Shown here: one piece after another, positions 1-8,907 of the stretch | How positions within the stretch are numbered: the first letter of the stretch is position 1 | How the letters are laid out: each line of letters opens with the position of its first letter | Assembly (NCBI GenBank): GCA_021202275.1 | Contig: JAJQDI010000018.1 | Location: forward strand, 140,516-204,515 | DNA length: 64,000 bases | Reading direction: 5' to 3' | Source of the DNA: Bacteroides sp. | Lineage (GTDB): Bacteria; Bacteroidota; Bacteroidia; Bacteroidales; Bacteroidaceae | Position numbers and translations under genes: made by a program | The notes under the pieces: model-generated | Told to the model about the DNA's origin: nothing | Database searches by the model: none | The model's input: only the letters and a program-made list of their open reading frames with translations

Positions 1-59
1 CTACAGGGTACGGAGTAGACATCTACCATTCAATATGGGAGAACACACGATAACCGTTT

Positions 60-1361
60 TCAGAGCGAGAGCAGATACGCCTTAAAATCTTCGAACCTCT
101 TACTCATCGGCAGGCTTTTTTTCTTCCCTGCCATAAAGGCCTGCAATTTCGCAGGGATCTCTACTTGCTCACCAATGATCTCCTCCACGGTTTCCAGGAA
201 CTTAGCCGGGTGAGCCGTTTCCAGGAATACCCCCGTCTCACTGGATTGCAGATGTTCCTGTAACGCGCAGTATCCGCAGGCCCCATGCGGATCGAGCAGG
301 TATCCGGTCTGTTCCCATACCTCTTTCACGGTCTCCCGGATCTGTTGGTCTGTATAGGTAGCCCCACTGATCTCTGCGGCAATGTCCGCATGCGATGCTT
401 TATAAAGATCAAGCACCCGGGCAAAGTTGCTCGGATCACCTACATCCATCGCATTGGCTATAGTAGCTACGGAAGGCCGTGGTGTATATACACCCGTTTG
501 TAAATACTGATAGAATATATCGTTGCGATTATTAGCAGCAATGAAACGTTTTACGGGAAGTCCCATCTGCTTGCCAAACAATCCGGCAGTAATGTTCCCG
601 AAGTTCCCACTGGGTACACAGATCACAGCCTGATCTGCCTTGCCCCGCTTTTTCAACTGAGCATACGCGTAGAAATAATAGAATGCCTGCGGCAGGAAAC
701 GGGCGACGTTGATGGAGTTGGCCGATGTCAACAGCAATTTCTCATTCAGCTCGGCATCCATAAAAGCAGACTTTACCAATGCCTGACAATCATCAAATGT
801 CCCATCTACTTCCAGAGCAGTAATGTTCTGCCCCAGCGTAGTAAATTGTTTCTCCTGTATCTCACTGACTTTCCCTTTCGGATAAAGCACATATACATGA
901 ATACCCTCTACTCCCAGGAATCCGTTGGCCACAGCACTGCCCGTATCACCCGAAGTAGCGACCAGTACATTTACATTTTTCTGCCCTTCTTTACGGATGA
1001 AGTAGCCCAACAGACGGGCCATGAAACGTCCGCCCACATCTTTAAAAGCCAGTGTGGGTCCATGGAATAGTTCCAGGGAATAGATAGAGTCTGTCACCCG
1101 GACAAGCGGAGTATCAAAAGAAAGCGTATCGTATACAATCTCTTTCAGAACATCCGCAGGTACATCTTCACCGAAAAAAGCATCGGCCACCCGGTAAGCG
1201 ATCTCCTGAAAAGAGAGTTGATCGATGGTATCGTAAAACTCCGCGGGCAGCGGTTGGATACGTTCGGGCATGAACAACCCTTTGTCGGAAGCCAGCCCTT
1301 TGACCACAGCCTCCTGCAAGGATACCTCCGGAGCCATCTGATTGGTACTATAGTATTTCAT
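60..1361 (-). CDS. thrC: Threonine synthase
   Basis: PLP-dependent enzyme converting O-phosphohomoserine to threonine in the cytoplasm, the last step of threonine synthesis. Seen: 433 residues, usual for the family; the PLP lysine motif LAFKD near residue 107; the phosphate-binding loop ATSGDTGSAVANGF; and the glycine-rich VPSGNFGNITAGL. The ATG at 1361 begins MKYYSTNQ, a normal start for this subfamily. It is the last gene of the minus-strand thrA-apgM-thrC cluster, about 106 bp after apgM. The 59 bases between its stop and the window edge hold nothing I recognise, and no terminator is visible there. The assignment is secure. Confidence 0.97.
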   Translation of the reverse strand: MKYYSTNQMAPEVSLQEAVVKGLASDKGLFMPERIQPLPAEFYDTIDQLSFQEIAYRVADAFFGEDVPADVLKEIVYDTLSFDTPLVRVTDSIYSLELFHGPTLAFKDVGGRFMARLLGYFIRKEGQKNVNVLVATSGDTGSAVANGFLGVEGIHVYVLYPKGKVSEIQEKQFTTLGQNITALEVDGTFDDCQALVKSAFMDAELNEKLLLTSANSINVARFLPQAFYYFYAYAQLKKRGKADQAVICVPSGNFGNITAGLFGKQMGLPVKRFIAANNRNDIFYQYLQTGVYTPRPSVATIANAMDVGDPSNFARVLDLYKASHADIAAEISGATYTDQQIRETVKEVWEQTGYLLDPHGACGYCALQEHLQSSETGVFLETAHPAKFLETVEEIIGEQVEIPAKLQAFMAGKKKSLPMSKRFEDFKAYLLSL

Positions 1362-1467
1362 TGTTCTTCATTCATTTGTTCCGGCACATGACCGGAAGTT
1401 GGTAAGTGTATTGTTTTCGGAATCCCCTACACGTTCACCCCTGCGGATGGAAACCGCAGGGAGTCTG

Positions 1468-2679
1468 TTACGACTCCATAAACGTCCGGATAAACTGATC
1501 CTTCTCCAGCATCCCGTAGCTACCCGAAGCAGCTGCCTTTTCGTCGTACCGGTCTACCGCATCGGGTTGTATACCCGGATACCAGATCAGGAACGGGATA
1601 GGCTCGGAAGTGTGTGTACGCAACTCACAAGGGGTAGGATGATCCGGAAGTACGGCAATGGCCACCGGTTCGGCCGCCCCTTTCACTGCTTCGTAGATGG
1701 GCCCTACTACACGACTGTCCAGATCTTCGATGGTACGTATTTTCAGAGAGACATTGCCCTCATGCCCGGCTTCGTCACTGGCCTCTATATGCAGGTATAC
1801 AAAATCATCCGTTTGCAACGCCTCCAGAGCAGCAGCCACCTTATTCTCATAATTCGTATCATACAATCCGGTAGCACCTTCTACAGCCATACTACGCAAG
1901 CCGGCGTAATGTCCGATGCCCTGAATGAGATCTACAGCAGAGATCACTGCTCCTTTGCGTATCTGTGGGAAGGTCTCGCACAGCGTAGCCATCCGCGGAC
2001 GGTAACCAGGCGACCAGGGCCAGATGCTATTGGCCGGATCTTTACCGGCAGCTATCCGGCGCTGGTTGACCGGATGATCCTTTAACAACTCCTGTGATCG
2101 CAGGATCAGTTCATTGATCCGGTGGGCCGTAGTCTCCGCCGCGGGAGAGCAGGCTCTCACCAGATGCGCACGAAACGGCTGCAAAGGTACATCGTGCGGA
2201 GGAGTGCAGTCTATCTCTTTGTTCCCTCCGCGGATCACCAGCAGATGACGGTATTGAATACCCGGATGAAAACAGACCTGATCATCTCCCAGCTCCTGCT
2301 GCAGATACTCCATAAGTTCCGTGGCCTCTCCGGTAGTGATATGACCTGCCGAATGGTTCTTGATCTTTTCGTCTTCTATACAGATCAGGTTGCAACGGAT
2401 AGCCATTTCTCCCGGCAGCAACTCAATACCCATACTGGCCGCCTCCAGCGAACCGCGCCCCTCATACACCGTCGGAAGATCGTAACCCAGCACCGACAGG
2501 TTGGCCACTTCACTTCCCGGATGGAAACCCTCCAGTACGGTTTTCAGCAGCCCACTACGTCCCTGACGGGCCAGGAGATCCATATAGGGAGTATGAGCAT
2601 GCTGAAGGAGGGTTTTCCCTCCCAGTTCTTTCACGGGCCAGTCGGCCATCCCATCACCCAGTATAACAATATGTTTCAT
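1468..2679 (-). CDS. apgM: ApgM-family phosphoglycerate mutase-like protein, probable homoserine kinase
   Basis: Metal-dependent alkaline-phosphatase-superfamily protein of the archaeal-type cofactor-independent phosphoglycerate mutase family. Seen: N-terminal GDGMADWP metal motif, NLSVLGYDL with the likely nucleophilic Ser, HIEASDEAGHEG, and the C-terminal metal motif PDHPTP. The track start at 2709 adds ten residues that come from an AT-rich intergenic repeat; the ATG at 2679 (MKHIVILGDG) is the natural start and gives 403 residues. It lies between thrA and thrC, and no GHMP-type homoserine kinase (thrB) is in the window. Members in this context have been proposed as homoserine kinases. I infer that it supplies O-phosphohomoserine to ThrC; mutase activity cannot be excluded. 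Confidence 0.9.
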   Translation of the reverse strand: MKHIVILGDGMADWPVKELGGKTLLQHAHTPYMDLLARQGRSGLLKTVLEGFHPGSEVANLSVLGYDLPTVYEGRGSLEAASMGIELLPGEMAIRCNLICIEDEKIKNHSAGHITTGEATELMEYLQQELGDDQVCFHPGIQYRHLLVIRGGNKEIDCTPPHDVPLQPFRAHLVRACSPAAETTAHRINELILRSQELLKDHPVNQRRIAAGKDPANSIWPWSPGYRPRMATLCETFPQIRKGAVISAVDLIQGIGHYAGLRSMAVEGATGLYDTNYENKVAAALEALQTDDFVYLHIEASDEAGHEGNVSLKIRTIEDLDSRVVGPIYEAVKGAAEPVAIAVLPDHPTPCELRTHTSEPIPFLIWYPGIQPDAVDRYDEKAAASGSYGMLEKDQFIRTFMES

Positions 2680-2685
2680 AAAATC

Positions 2686-2871
2686 ATTTACTATTTGACG
2701 ATTTACCATTTACGATTGATATTACCTCACGTCCTTATCCATCTAATTTATATCGCCCCAAAGGAACCACAGATAATTTAGCATATTATTTACCTGTTCG
2801 CTGACCATTCACTATTCCATTAATCACTCATGCAATTTCAATCGTAAATAGTAAATCGTCAAATCGTAAAT
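2686..2871. repeat. Inverted repeat filling the thrA-apgM junction
   Basis: Two 34-nt arms (2686-2719 and 2838-2871) are reverse complements with 2 mismatches. They are built from repeats of a CGTAAAT-like unit, for example TCAATCGTAAAT. The right arm ends 2 bp from the thrA stop and the left arm begins 6 bp from the apgM ATG, so the element occupies the whole gap. Related sequences occur near 10.5-10.77, 50.76 and 58.84 kb. RNA through it could form a long hairpin within the operon. Confidence 0.8.
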
Positions 2872-2873
2872 CC

Positions 2874-5309
2874 CTACACGTTTGCAATACTCATGATATC
2901 AGCAAATACCCCTGCGGCAGTTACACTGGCTCCGGCACCGTATCCCTGGATCATCATCGGATATTCCTTGTAGCGTTCGGTAGTCAACAAGATGATGTTG
3001 TTGCTTCCTTCCAGTCCGTAGAACGGATGCGAAGCATCTACCTCCTGCAACCCTACGGAAGCCTTGTCGTTTTCCAGCTTAGCCACAAACCGCCAGTGCT
3101 TGTTCTCTTTCTCAAGCACCTGCCGGCGAGCTTCGAATCCGGCATCCAGATAAGGGACCCTCTGCCAGAACTCATCCAGCGTACCGGTAAAGAAATCGTC
3201 CGGCACAAAAAGGTTCTTTTCCACATCTTCCTGCTCCAGCCGATATCCGGCCTCACGGGCCAGGATCACCAGTTTGCGGATCACATCTTTTCCGCTGAGG
3301 TCGATCCGCGGATCAGGTTCTGAATAACGCTCTTCCTGTGCCATTCGGATGGTACGGCTGAAAGGAATATCGGCACTGATCTTGTTGAAGATATAGTTCA
3401 GGGTACCTGACAATACCGCTTCGATCTTCAGGATCTTATCGCCACTGTTGATCAGGTCGTTGATGGTATTGATGATCGGGAGTCCCGCTCCTACGTTGGT
3501 TTCGAACAGGAACTTCACGCCACGCTGGCGGGCAATGGTCTTGAGTTCGTTGTAATTGTCATATGCCGAAGAGGCTGCGATCTTGTTGGCGGCAACCACG
3601 GATATGTTGTGCTGTAAGAATTCTTTATACAGATCTGCGACCTGCGGGCTGGCCGTACAGTCGACGAAAACCGAATTGAAGATGTTCATACCGATCACCT
3701 CCTGACGGAGCAACTCCGGCGTAGAAACCATTCCGCGCTCACGAAGTTCCTCTTCGTAGTTGCACAGATCGAGTCCTTCCCGACGGAAAATGGCATGTTC
3801 GTGGTCGGCAATACCCACCACATTGATCTTCAATCCGTTTTGCTTCATCAGTTTTTCACGCTGCGTACGGATCTGTTCCAAAAGGCTGCCTCCCACCGTA
3901 CCAATCCCGCAAAGGAAAATATTAAGTACTTTGTACTCGGACAGGAAGAACGAGTCGTGGATCACATTGAGCGATTTACGCAATGACTTCGAAGATACCA
4001 CAAAAGAGATATTCGTTTCGGAAGCCCCCTGTGCGCAGGCAATCACATTGATACCGTTGCGCCCCAGCGTACCGAACAGCTTTCCGGCAATGCCCGGCGT
4101 ATGTTTCATATTCTCCCCTACGATCGCCACCGTAGCCAGGTCTTTCTCGGCCTGGATGGGAGAGATCTCACCCATCTCTATCTCTTTAGAAAACTCTTTG
4201 CTCAGCACCTGACAAGCCAGATCGGCATCCGCATTGCGCACACCGATGGAAGTACTGTTTTCCGAAGAGGCCTGTGAAACCAGGAACACACTGATACCGT
4301 TGGCTGCCAGTGTGCGGAAAATGCGGTAGTTGACCCCGATCACGCCTACCATCCCCAACCCCTGCACGGTAATCAGACTGGTATCATTGATCGAAGAGAT
4401 CCCTTTGATCGCTTTGCTTTTCGGATCGCACACCTCCTGACGGATGATGGTGCCGGCCGCTTCGGGATTGAATGTATTCTTGATCAGTATAGGAATGTTC
4501 TTGTGATAGACCGGATAGATCGTGGGAGGATATACCACTTTGGCACCGAAGTTACAAAGCTCGGTGGCCTCTACATAACTGAGTTCACTGATGGTATAGG
4601 CCGAAGAGATCACCTTGGGATCGGCTGTCATAAATCCGTCTACATCGGTCCAGATCTCCAGGATATCGGCATTCAAAGCGGCCGCGAGAATGGCCGCTGT
4701 ATAGTCTGAGCCCCCTCTTCCCAGGTTGGTTACATCACCGGTAGCTTTATCGGAAGAGATAAAGCCCGGCACCAGTGCCACCTGGGGCAGTTCCCGGAAA
4801 GTTTCCTTTACCAGCTGATGGGTGAGATCGGCATCCAGGATATGCTTGCCATGTTTCTGGTCGGTCTTGATAAAAGCGCGCGCATCATACCAGCGCGCTC
4901 CGTCGATCAGTTCGGTTACGATCAGCGAAGAGATACGCTCGCCGTAACTGACAATGGTATCGGCAGTCTTGGGAGAAAGGTCCTTGATCAGGTAGATACC
5001 CTGATAGATATCTTTGAGCTCGTTGAGAAGCTCTCCCACCCGGCGTTGCAACTCTGTCTGTTTTTCACCTTCCGGTATCACTCCTTTCACCATCTCCACA
5101 TGGCGATAGACGATCTCACGGAATTCGTTCTCATAGGCAGAGTCGCCCACGGCAGCCAGTCTGGAGGTCGCGATCATCTTGTCTGTGATCCCTCCCAGAG
5201 CAGAAACAACTACGACTACCGGCTCTGCGGCCGACTCAACGATTTTCTTCACGTTTAAAATGCTGTTCACGGAACCTACGGATGTTCCGCCGAATTTCAT
5301 TACTTTCAT
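2874..5309 (-). CDS. thrA: Bifunctional aspartokinase / homoserine dehydrogenase
   Basis: Catalyses the first and third steps from aspartate to homoserine. Seen: aspartokinase domain starting KFGGTSVGS, with GRGGSDYTAAILA near residue 200; two ACT-type regulatory segments around residues 310-450 (SVFLVSQASSENSTS and INVIACAQGASETNISF); then a homoserine dehydrogenase domain with the Rossmann motif LCGIGTVGGSLLEQI near 465 and SGTLNYIFNKI further on. At 811 residues it has the normal length of a ThrA fusion. It is first in the thr cluster and is preceded by a 120-nt leader containing a Thr-rich mini-ORF, suggesting attenuation in addition to allosteric control through ACT. Confidence 0.97.
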   Translation of the reverse strand: MKVMKFGGTSVGSVNSILNVKKIVESAAEPVVVVVSALGGITDKMIATSRLAAVGDSAYENEFREIVYRHVEMVKGVIPEGEKQTELQRRVGELLNELKDIYQGIYLIKDLSPKTADTIVSYGERISSLIVTELIDGARWYDARAFIKTDQKHGKHILDADLTHQLVKETFRELPQVALVPGFISSDKATGDVTNLGRGGSDYTAAILAAALNADILEIWTDVDGFMTADPKVISSAYTISELSYVEATELCNFGAKVVYPPTIYPVYHKNIPILIKNTFNPEAAGTIIRQEVCDPKSKAIKGISSINDTSLITVQGLGMVGVIGVNYRIFRTLAANGISVFLVSQASSENSTSIGVRNADADLACQVLSKEFSKEIEMGEISPIQAEKDLATVAIVGENMKHTPGIAGKLFGTLGRNGINVIACAQGASETNISFVVSSKSLRKSLNVIHDSFFLSEYKVLNIFLCGIGTVGGSLLEQIRTQREKLMKQNGLKINVVGIADHEHAIFRREGLDLCNYEEELRERGMVSTPELLRQEVIGMNIFNSVFVDCTASPQVADLYKEFLQHNISVVAANKIAASSAYDNYNELKTIARQRGVKFLFETNVGAGLPIINTINDLINSGDKILKIEAVLSGTLNYIFNKISADIPFSRTIRMAQEERYSEPDPRIDLSGKDVIRKLVILAREAGYRLEQEDVEKNLFVPDDFFTGTLDEFWQRVPYLDAGFEARRQVLEKENKHWRFVAKLENDKASVGLQEVDASHPFYGLEGSNNIILLTTERYKEYPMMIQGYGAGASVTAAGVFADIMSIANV

Positions 5310-5426
5310 GCAAGTTTGTATTTTAACGGATTGCCCGAACGGACAACGGGTTGTTTGAATAAAAAAAGTGGTTTTGATTTTGCCTGCTCTTGCAGACGCG
5401 ATTCACGTAGAAACACAATACTATCC

Positions 5427-5489
5427 TTAACCCCTAAGGGTCATGGTGCACATGAAGGTGGTTGTGGTGTATGAATAGTACCTGATCAT
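5427..5489 (-). CDS. Putative thr operon leader peptide (Thr-rich)
   Basis: Too short for the ORF track. The minus strand between the thr promoter and thrA encodes a 20-residue peptide with the run YTTTTFMCTMT, six Thr in eight codons, ending in LRG and TAA. An in-frame upstream ATG at 5507 would add MIETAT, giving 26 residues and eight Thr. It lies about 120 bp before thrA and just downstream of a good -7 box. By analogy with thrL of enterobacteria, ribosome stalling at Thr codons would report charged tRNA-Thr. I do not see a textbook intrinsic terminator before thrA: only a short GC stem near 5385-5400 followed some 14 nt later by a T7 run. The mechanism is therefore open. Confidence 0.65.
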   Translation of the reverse strand: MIRYYSYTTTTFMCTMTLRG

Positions 5490-5525
5490 AGTCGCCGTTT
5501 CTATCATTTCATTTGATAAGTGCGA

Positions 5526-5533
5526 CAAAAATA
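5526..5533 (-). promoter_or_regulatory. Putative promoter of the thr operon (-7 box)
   Basis: On the minus strand TATTTTTG matches the Bacteroidota -7 consensus TAnnTTTG exactly and is followed by TCGCA. The -33 TTTG is not evident at 19 nt. Predicted transcription start is near 5519, about 12 nt before the longer leader-peptide start. The rest of the gap to the insertion sequence (5534-5721) is AT-rich with no gene visible. Confidence 0.5.
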
Positions 5534-5700
5534 AGAATAAAACGGTTCATTCTATCACTTTTTGCGAATAAATTGTAATAAAAATATAGATTTCCGGAAA
5601 AAGCAGGGTTAAAATGTAAAAACACGAAGCGTTTTACAAGGTAAGATTGAAAAGACAAATCTCCTAAGATGATACAAATCTCCTAACGTCATCATCTACA

Positions 5701-5716
5701 TGCAGAGACGCACGGC
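5701..5716 (+). repeat. Half of a dispersed palindromic (REP-like) element, left of the IS
   Basis: TGCAGAGACGCACGGC matches the start of the 42-nt element at 58529-58570 in 15 of 16 positions, and is the inverted partner of the copy at 7151-7192 on the other side of the insertion sequence. Confidence 0.6.
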
Positions 5717-5742
5717 TGATATGCCCCCCAAAAGTTGGACGT

Positions 5743-6540
5743 TTATTCTACTCTATTATTATTTTGAGTTCGGTATTTTACCGGACTCAATCCATTTAAT
5801 TTTACTTTAATTCTTTTCTGATTATAATACTTTATATACCCATGTATTTTATCTTCGAGTTGCTTTATTGAACTAAACTTCTGCAAATAAAACAGTTCAG
5901 TTTTGAGTAGTGCAAAGAAACTTTCTATGGGAGCATTATCATAGGGGTTTCCTTTTGCTGACATACTCTGTATGATCCCCTTTTTCTTTATTATATCCAC
6001 ATAATATGGATGCTTATATAAATGTCCCTGGTCAGAATGCAGGATGAGTCCAGTGTGTGTGGGTATCTTCTTAAAAGCCTTTTCCATCATTTCTATAATC
6101 AGAGATAAATTCATTTGTCTTCCGATCGTATAACTGATGATTTCTCCGTTATACAGGTCCATTATGGGAGAGAGAAAAAGTTTATTTCCCTTTAGAGCAA
6201 ACTCCGTTACATCCGTTGTCCATTTCTGATTTGCTTGCTTAGCCGTAAAATCCCTATGCAGAAGATTATCAATGTCTGTATGGACTTGTGTTTTATAAAA
6301 ACGATATTTTTTAGGTCTTACAGTGGACTTTAACCCTTCTTGATTCATCAGGCGTAAAACCGTTTTATGGTTAAGCAAATAACCCTGCTCTTTTAAGCAA
6401 AGTGTAATCCTACGATAACCATACCGGCCCTTATGGGCATGGAAAATACGATGGATCCATTTTCTTTCCTGTTTATATTTATCATTACTACCCATCTTTT
6501 GGCGATAATAATAGAACGTACTTCGGGCTATACCACTCAC
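5743..6540 (-). pseudogene. IS150-type transposase OrfB (DDE domain), 5' end frameshifted
   Basis: Catalytic subunit of the insertion sequence. Seen: HTH_21-like segment (GRYGYRRI), an rve integrase core with the DDE triad in TTDVTEF, ILHSDQG and NAPIESFFALLKTE, and the usual C-terminal YNQKRI and LSPVKYR. The open frame starts at MSGIARSTFYYY, but the family N-terminus lies upstream in the -1 frame (EHWKVQVIEGLRHTYSLSS), entered from orfA through an AAAAAG slippery run. That frame loses register at the CT dinucleotide run at 6550-6560; inserting one base there restores a normal OrfB. The catalytic core is intact, but the OrfAB product is probably not made without a second frameshift. Confidence 0.8.
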
Positions 6541-6582
6541 ATCTAAAAGAAGAGAGAGAATAGGTATGCCTTAATCCTTCAA

Positions 6583-7101
6583 TCACCTGGACTTTCCAGT
6601 GCTCTTTTTCTCTTCTTCCCGGATTAAGGCTGCCAATTTTTTTAAGTAATCATTCTCTGCACGAAGACGAAGGTTCTCTTTTAAAAGCGCCTGATAGGAT
6701 CTCTCCGGTAAAGGCTCAGGGTAGCAGGATTTACTTTTTTTCATACCACGGATGCGTTTTTTACTAAAAGATTCTTTGCCAAACTTCTCATAGCTCTTAA
6801 GCCAATTCCTTATGGAAGAAGGGGAAAGAAGATATTTGAAAGAGGCCTGATGCAAAGATAAATGATTATTTAATATATCCTCAACCACACTACACTTATA
6901 ACGGAGACTACAGTGCCGGGCACTCTTATAACACAGACCAGAAGGACCATGAATACGGTAACAACCCGTCCAACGACGAATCATAACCTCGCTCATACCT
7001 AAAAGATTACTTACACGACGGTAAGAGTAACCATCATTAACCACTAAAAGAACAGCACTTTTACGATCAATCATACTAAATTGAATTCTGGCTCTTGACA
7101 T
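6583..7101 (-). CDS. IS150-type OrfA, helix-turn-helix protein
   Basis: 172 residues, the size of IS150 OrfA. Two helix-turn-helix regions bind the terminal repeats: an N-terminal one around YSYRRVSNLLGMSEVMIRRW and a second around residues 75-100 (FKYLLSPSSIRNWLKSY). A C-terminal leucine-zipper-like segment (LLKENLRLRAENDYLKKLAALI) follows. The codons near the end contain A AAA AAG, the usual -1 slippage signal for making OrfAB. It ends in TGA at 6583-6585, in the same reading frame as the present orfB ORF rather than in the +1 relation expected, which is a sign of the indel in orfB. Confidence 0.9.
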   Translation of the reverse strand: MSRARIQFSMIDRKSAVLLVVNDGYSYRRVSNLLGMSEVMIRRWTGCYRIHGPSGLCYKSARHCSLRYKCSVVEDILNNHLSLHQASFKYLLSPSSIRNWLKSYEKFGKESFSKKRIRGMKKSKSCYPEPLPERSYQALLKENLRLRAENDYLKKLAALIREEEKKSTGKSR

Positions 7102-7150
7102 AAAAATCTAATCAAATTATGTCTAACTTTTAGGGGGCACTTCAATCGGG

Positions 7151-7192
7151 GTTGGACCTGCATCGCGGAAACGCACGCCGTGCGTCTCTACA
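7151..7192 (-). repeat. Dispersed 42-nt palindromic element, right of the IS
   Basis: Its reverse complement matches 58529-58570 at 39 of 42 positions. The core GACGCACGGCGTGCGT is self-complementary. It forms an inverted pair with the partial copy at 5701-5716. The surrounding 7140-7310 stretch contains no gene, only this element and a further short ACATCGTAAATC repeat near 7258. Confidence 0.75.
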
Positions 7193-7310
7193 AGTGTATG
7201 CCAACCTGAGAATATTTGTATGAGATTAGGGGTTTATACTTCCTATCTCACCTCAGTACATCGTAAATCAATTAATCCCAGACAAAAGCCATTTTCTCTA
7301 TACAAAACCG

Positions 7311-7318
7311 TATCTTTG
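7311..7318 (+). promoter_or_regulatory. Putative radA promoter (-7 box)
   Basis: TATCTTTG matches TAnnTTTG exactly, 103 bp before the radA ATG. No good -33 TTTG is seen. It lies outside the IS and REP sequences, so radA should not depend on the insertion. Confidence 0.5.
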
Positions 7319-7420
7319 TATACTCATTAATCCACTAAAAAACGAGAGTAAAAACCACTGTCTGCCCCAGGAAAGGACACTTTCCGACCGGCATCAGTGA
7401 CAACTTTACCAACAGATAGA

Positions 7421-8788
7421 ATGGCAAAAGAAAAAACAGTATATGTATGCAGCAATTGCGGACAAGATTCTCCGAAATGGGTAGGTAAATGCCCGTCGTG
7501 CGGAGAGTGGAATACGTATGTAGAAGAAATAGTACGCAAGGCAACGCCGGGCAAACGTCCCGTCAGCGGATTTGAAACAACCCGGAACAAACCGGTCATT
7601 CTCAAAGACATCCACACCTCGGAAGAGACACGTATCGATATGCACGACGAAGAGCTCAACCGCGTATTGGGAGGGGGGCTGGTACCCGGCTCTTTAGTAC
7701 TGATCGGGGGAGAGCCTGGCATCGGAAAATCGACCCTGGTGCTACAGACCGTACTCCGGATACCGGAAAAGCGTATCTTGTATGTGTCCGGTGAGGAGAG
7801 CGCGCGCCAGTTGAAACTGCGGGCCGACCGTATTCCGGGTGCATCGGACAATTGCCTGATCGCCTGCGAGACCTCTCTCGAACAGATCTATGTCCATATC
7901 AAAAATACCGAACCGGACCTGGTGATTATTGACTCCATACAGACCGTCTCTACAGAAAGTATAGAGTCTTCACCGGGAAGTGTATCGCAAGTGCGGGAAT
8001 GTTCGGCATCCATCCTGCGGTTTGCCAAGGAGAGTCACGTGCCGGTGATCCTGATCGGACACATCAATAAAGAAGGAAGCATTGCCGGACCGAAAGTGCT
8101 GGAACATATCGTAGACACGGTCTTGCAGTTCGAAGGAGACCAGCATTACATGTACCGCATCCTGCGCAGTATCAAAAACCGCTTTGGCAGTACTGCCGAG
8201 ATGGGTATCTATGAGATGCGCCAGGACGGACTGCGGCAGGTGAGCAATCCCTCCGAACTACTGCTCTCCCAGGATCACGGAGGTATGAGCGGGATAGCTA
8301 TCGCCTCCGCCATCGAGGGGGTACGCCCTTTCCTGATCGAGACGCAGGCATTGGTAAGCTCGGCCGTATATGGAAATCCGCAACGCTCGGCCACCGGATT
8401 CGATATCCGGCGCATGAATATGCTGCTTGCCGTACTCGAAAAGCGGGTAGGTTTCAAGCTGGCACAAAAAGATGTATTTCTCAATATCGCAGGCGGGCTC
8501 CGGGTGAACGATCCGGCCATCGACCTGGCGGTGATCAGTGCCATCCTCTCTTCCAATATGGACGCGGCCGTAGACGCGGAGGTATGTATGGCGGGAGAAA
8601 TCGGACTGTCGGGAGAGATACGCCCGATAAACCGTATCGAACAGCGCATCAGCGAGGCGGAGAAACTGGGATTCCGCCGATTTGTATTGCCCCGATACAA
8701 CATGCAGGGGTTGGATGCGAAGAAACTGAAAATAGAACTTGTCCCTGTGCGTAAGGTGGAAGAGGCTTTCCGTGCGCTTTTCGGATAG
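7421..8788 (+). CDS. radA: DNA repair protein RadA
   Basis: RecA-related ATPase that promotes branch migration and processing of recombination intermediates. Seen: N-terminal zinc ribbon CSNCG...CPSCGEW, Walker A GGEPGIGKSTL near residue 90, the RadA-specific KNRFG motif, and a C-terminal Lon-like domain (RVNDPAIDLAVISAILSS, MAGEIGLSGEIRPI). The track start at 7397 adds MTTLPTDR; the ATG at 7421 (MAKEKTVYVC) fits the family and gives 455 residues. It is followed immediately by the inverted repeat at 8789 and then by the co-directional oxidoreductase gene. Confidence 0.96.
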   Translation: MAKEKTVYVCSNCGQDSPKWVGKCPSCGEWNTYVEEIVRKATPGKRPVSGFETTRNKPVILKDIHTSEETRIDMHDEELNRVLGGGLVPGSLVLIGGEPGIGKSTLVLQTVLRIPEKRILYVSGEESARQLKLRADRIPGASDNCLIACETSLEQIYVHIKNTEPDLVIIDSIQTVSTESIESSPGSVSQVRECSASILRFAKESHVPVILIGHINKEGSIAGPKVLEHIVDTVLQFEGDQHYMYRILRSIKNRFGSTAEMGIYEMRQDGLRQVSNPSELLLSQDHGGMSGIAIASAIEGVRPFLIETQALVSSAVYGNPQRSATGFDIRRMNMLLAVLEKRVGFKLAQKDVFLNIAGGLRVNDPAIDLAVISAILSSNMDAAVDAEVCMAGEIGLSGEIRPINRIEQRISEAEKLGFRRFVLPRYNMQGLDAKKLKIELVPVRKVEEAFRALFG

Positions 8789-8902
8789 TTAAGTTTTAAG
8801 TTATAAGTAGTAAGTTTTAAGTAGTAAGTGAAAATCCCTGACCCATGGCTTAAAACGTAAGACATAAAACTCATAACTCAAAACTTATAACTCAAAACTT
8901 AA
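8789..8902. repeat. Inverted repeat filling the radA-oxidoreductase junction
   Basis: Arms 8789-8807 and 8884-8902 (left arm TTAAGTTTTAAGTTATAAG) are complementary at 18 of 19 positions and start exactly after the radA stop. The ATG of the next gene is 6 bp after the right arm. The interior continues with further weakly complementary TAAGTTTTAAG units. A second member with the same core is at 58735-58828. Confidence 0.8.
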
Positions 8903-8907
8903 AAAGA

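Larger units (their letters stand above)
5722..7139 (-). mobile_element. IS3-family (IS150-group) insertion sequence
   Basis: A 1418-bp element bounded by imperfect terminal inverted repeats. The left end reads TGCCCCCCAAAAGTTGGACG and the reverse complement of the right end TGCCCCCTAAAAGTTAGACA, 17 of 20 identical, beginning TG as usual for IS3. It contains orfA and orfB on the minus strand in the usual order. No clear 3-5 bp target duplication flanks the ends (TGATA versus CTTCA), so a later rearrangement or slightly different ends are possible. It sits between two inverted copies of a palindromic repeat. Confidence 0.9.

Noticed and set aside
5310-5426. Classical Rho-independent attenuator before thrA
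   Set aside because: Only a 6-bp stem with a G-T pair is seen, and the T7 run is about 14 nt away; too weak to call a terminator.
6541-6582. Normal programmed frameshift as the only break in the IS transposase
   Set aside because: The -1 frame after the AAAAAG run reads the expected OrfB N-terminus but then loses register at the CT run, so a second, non-programmed shift is needed.
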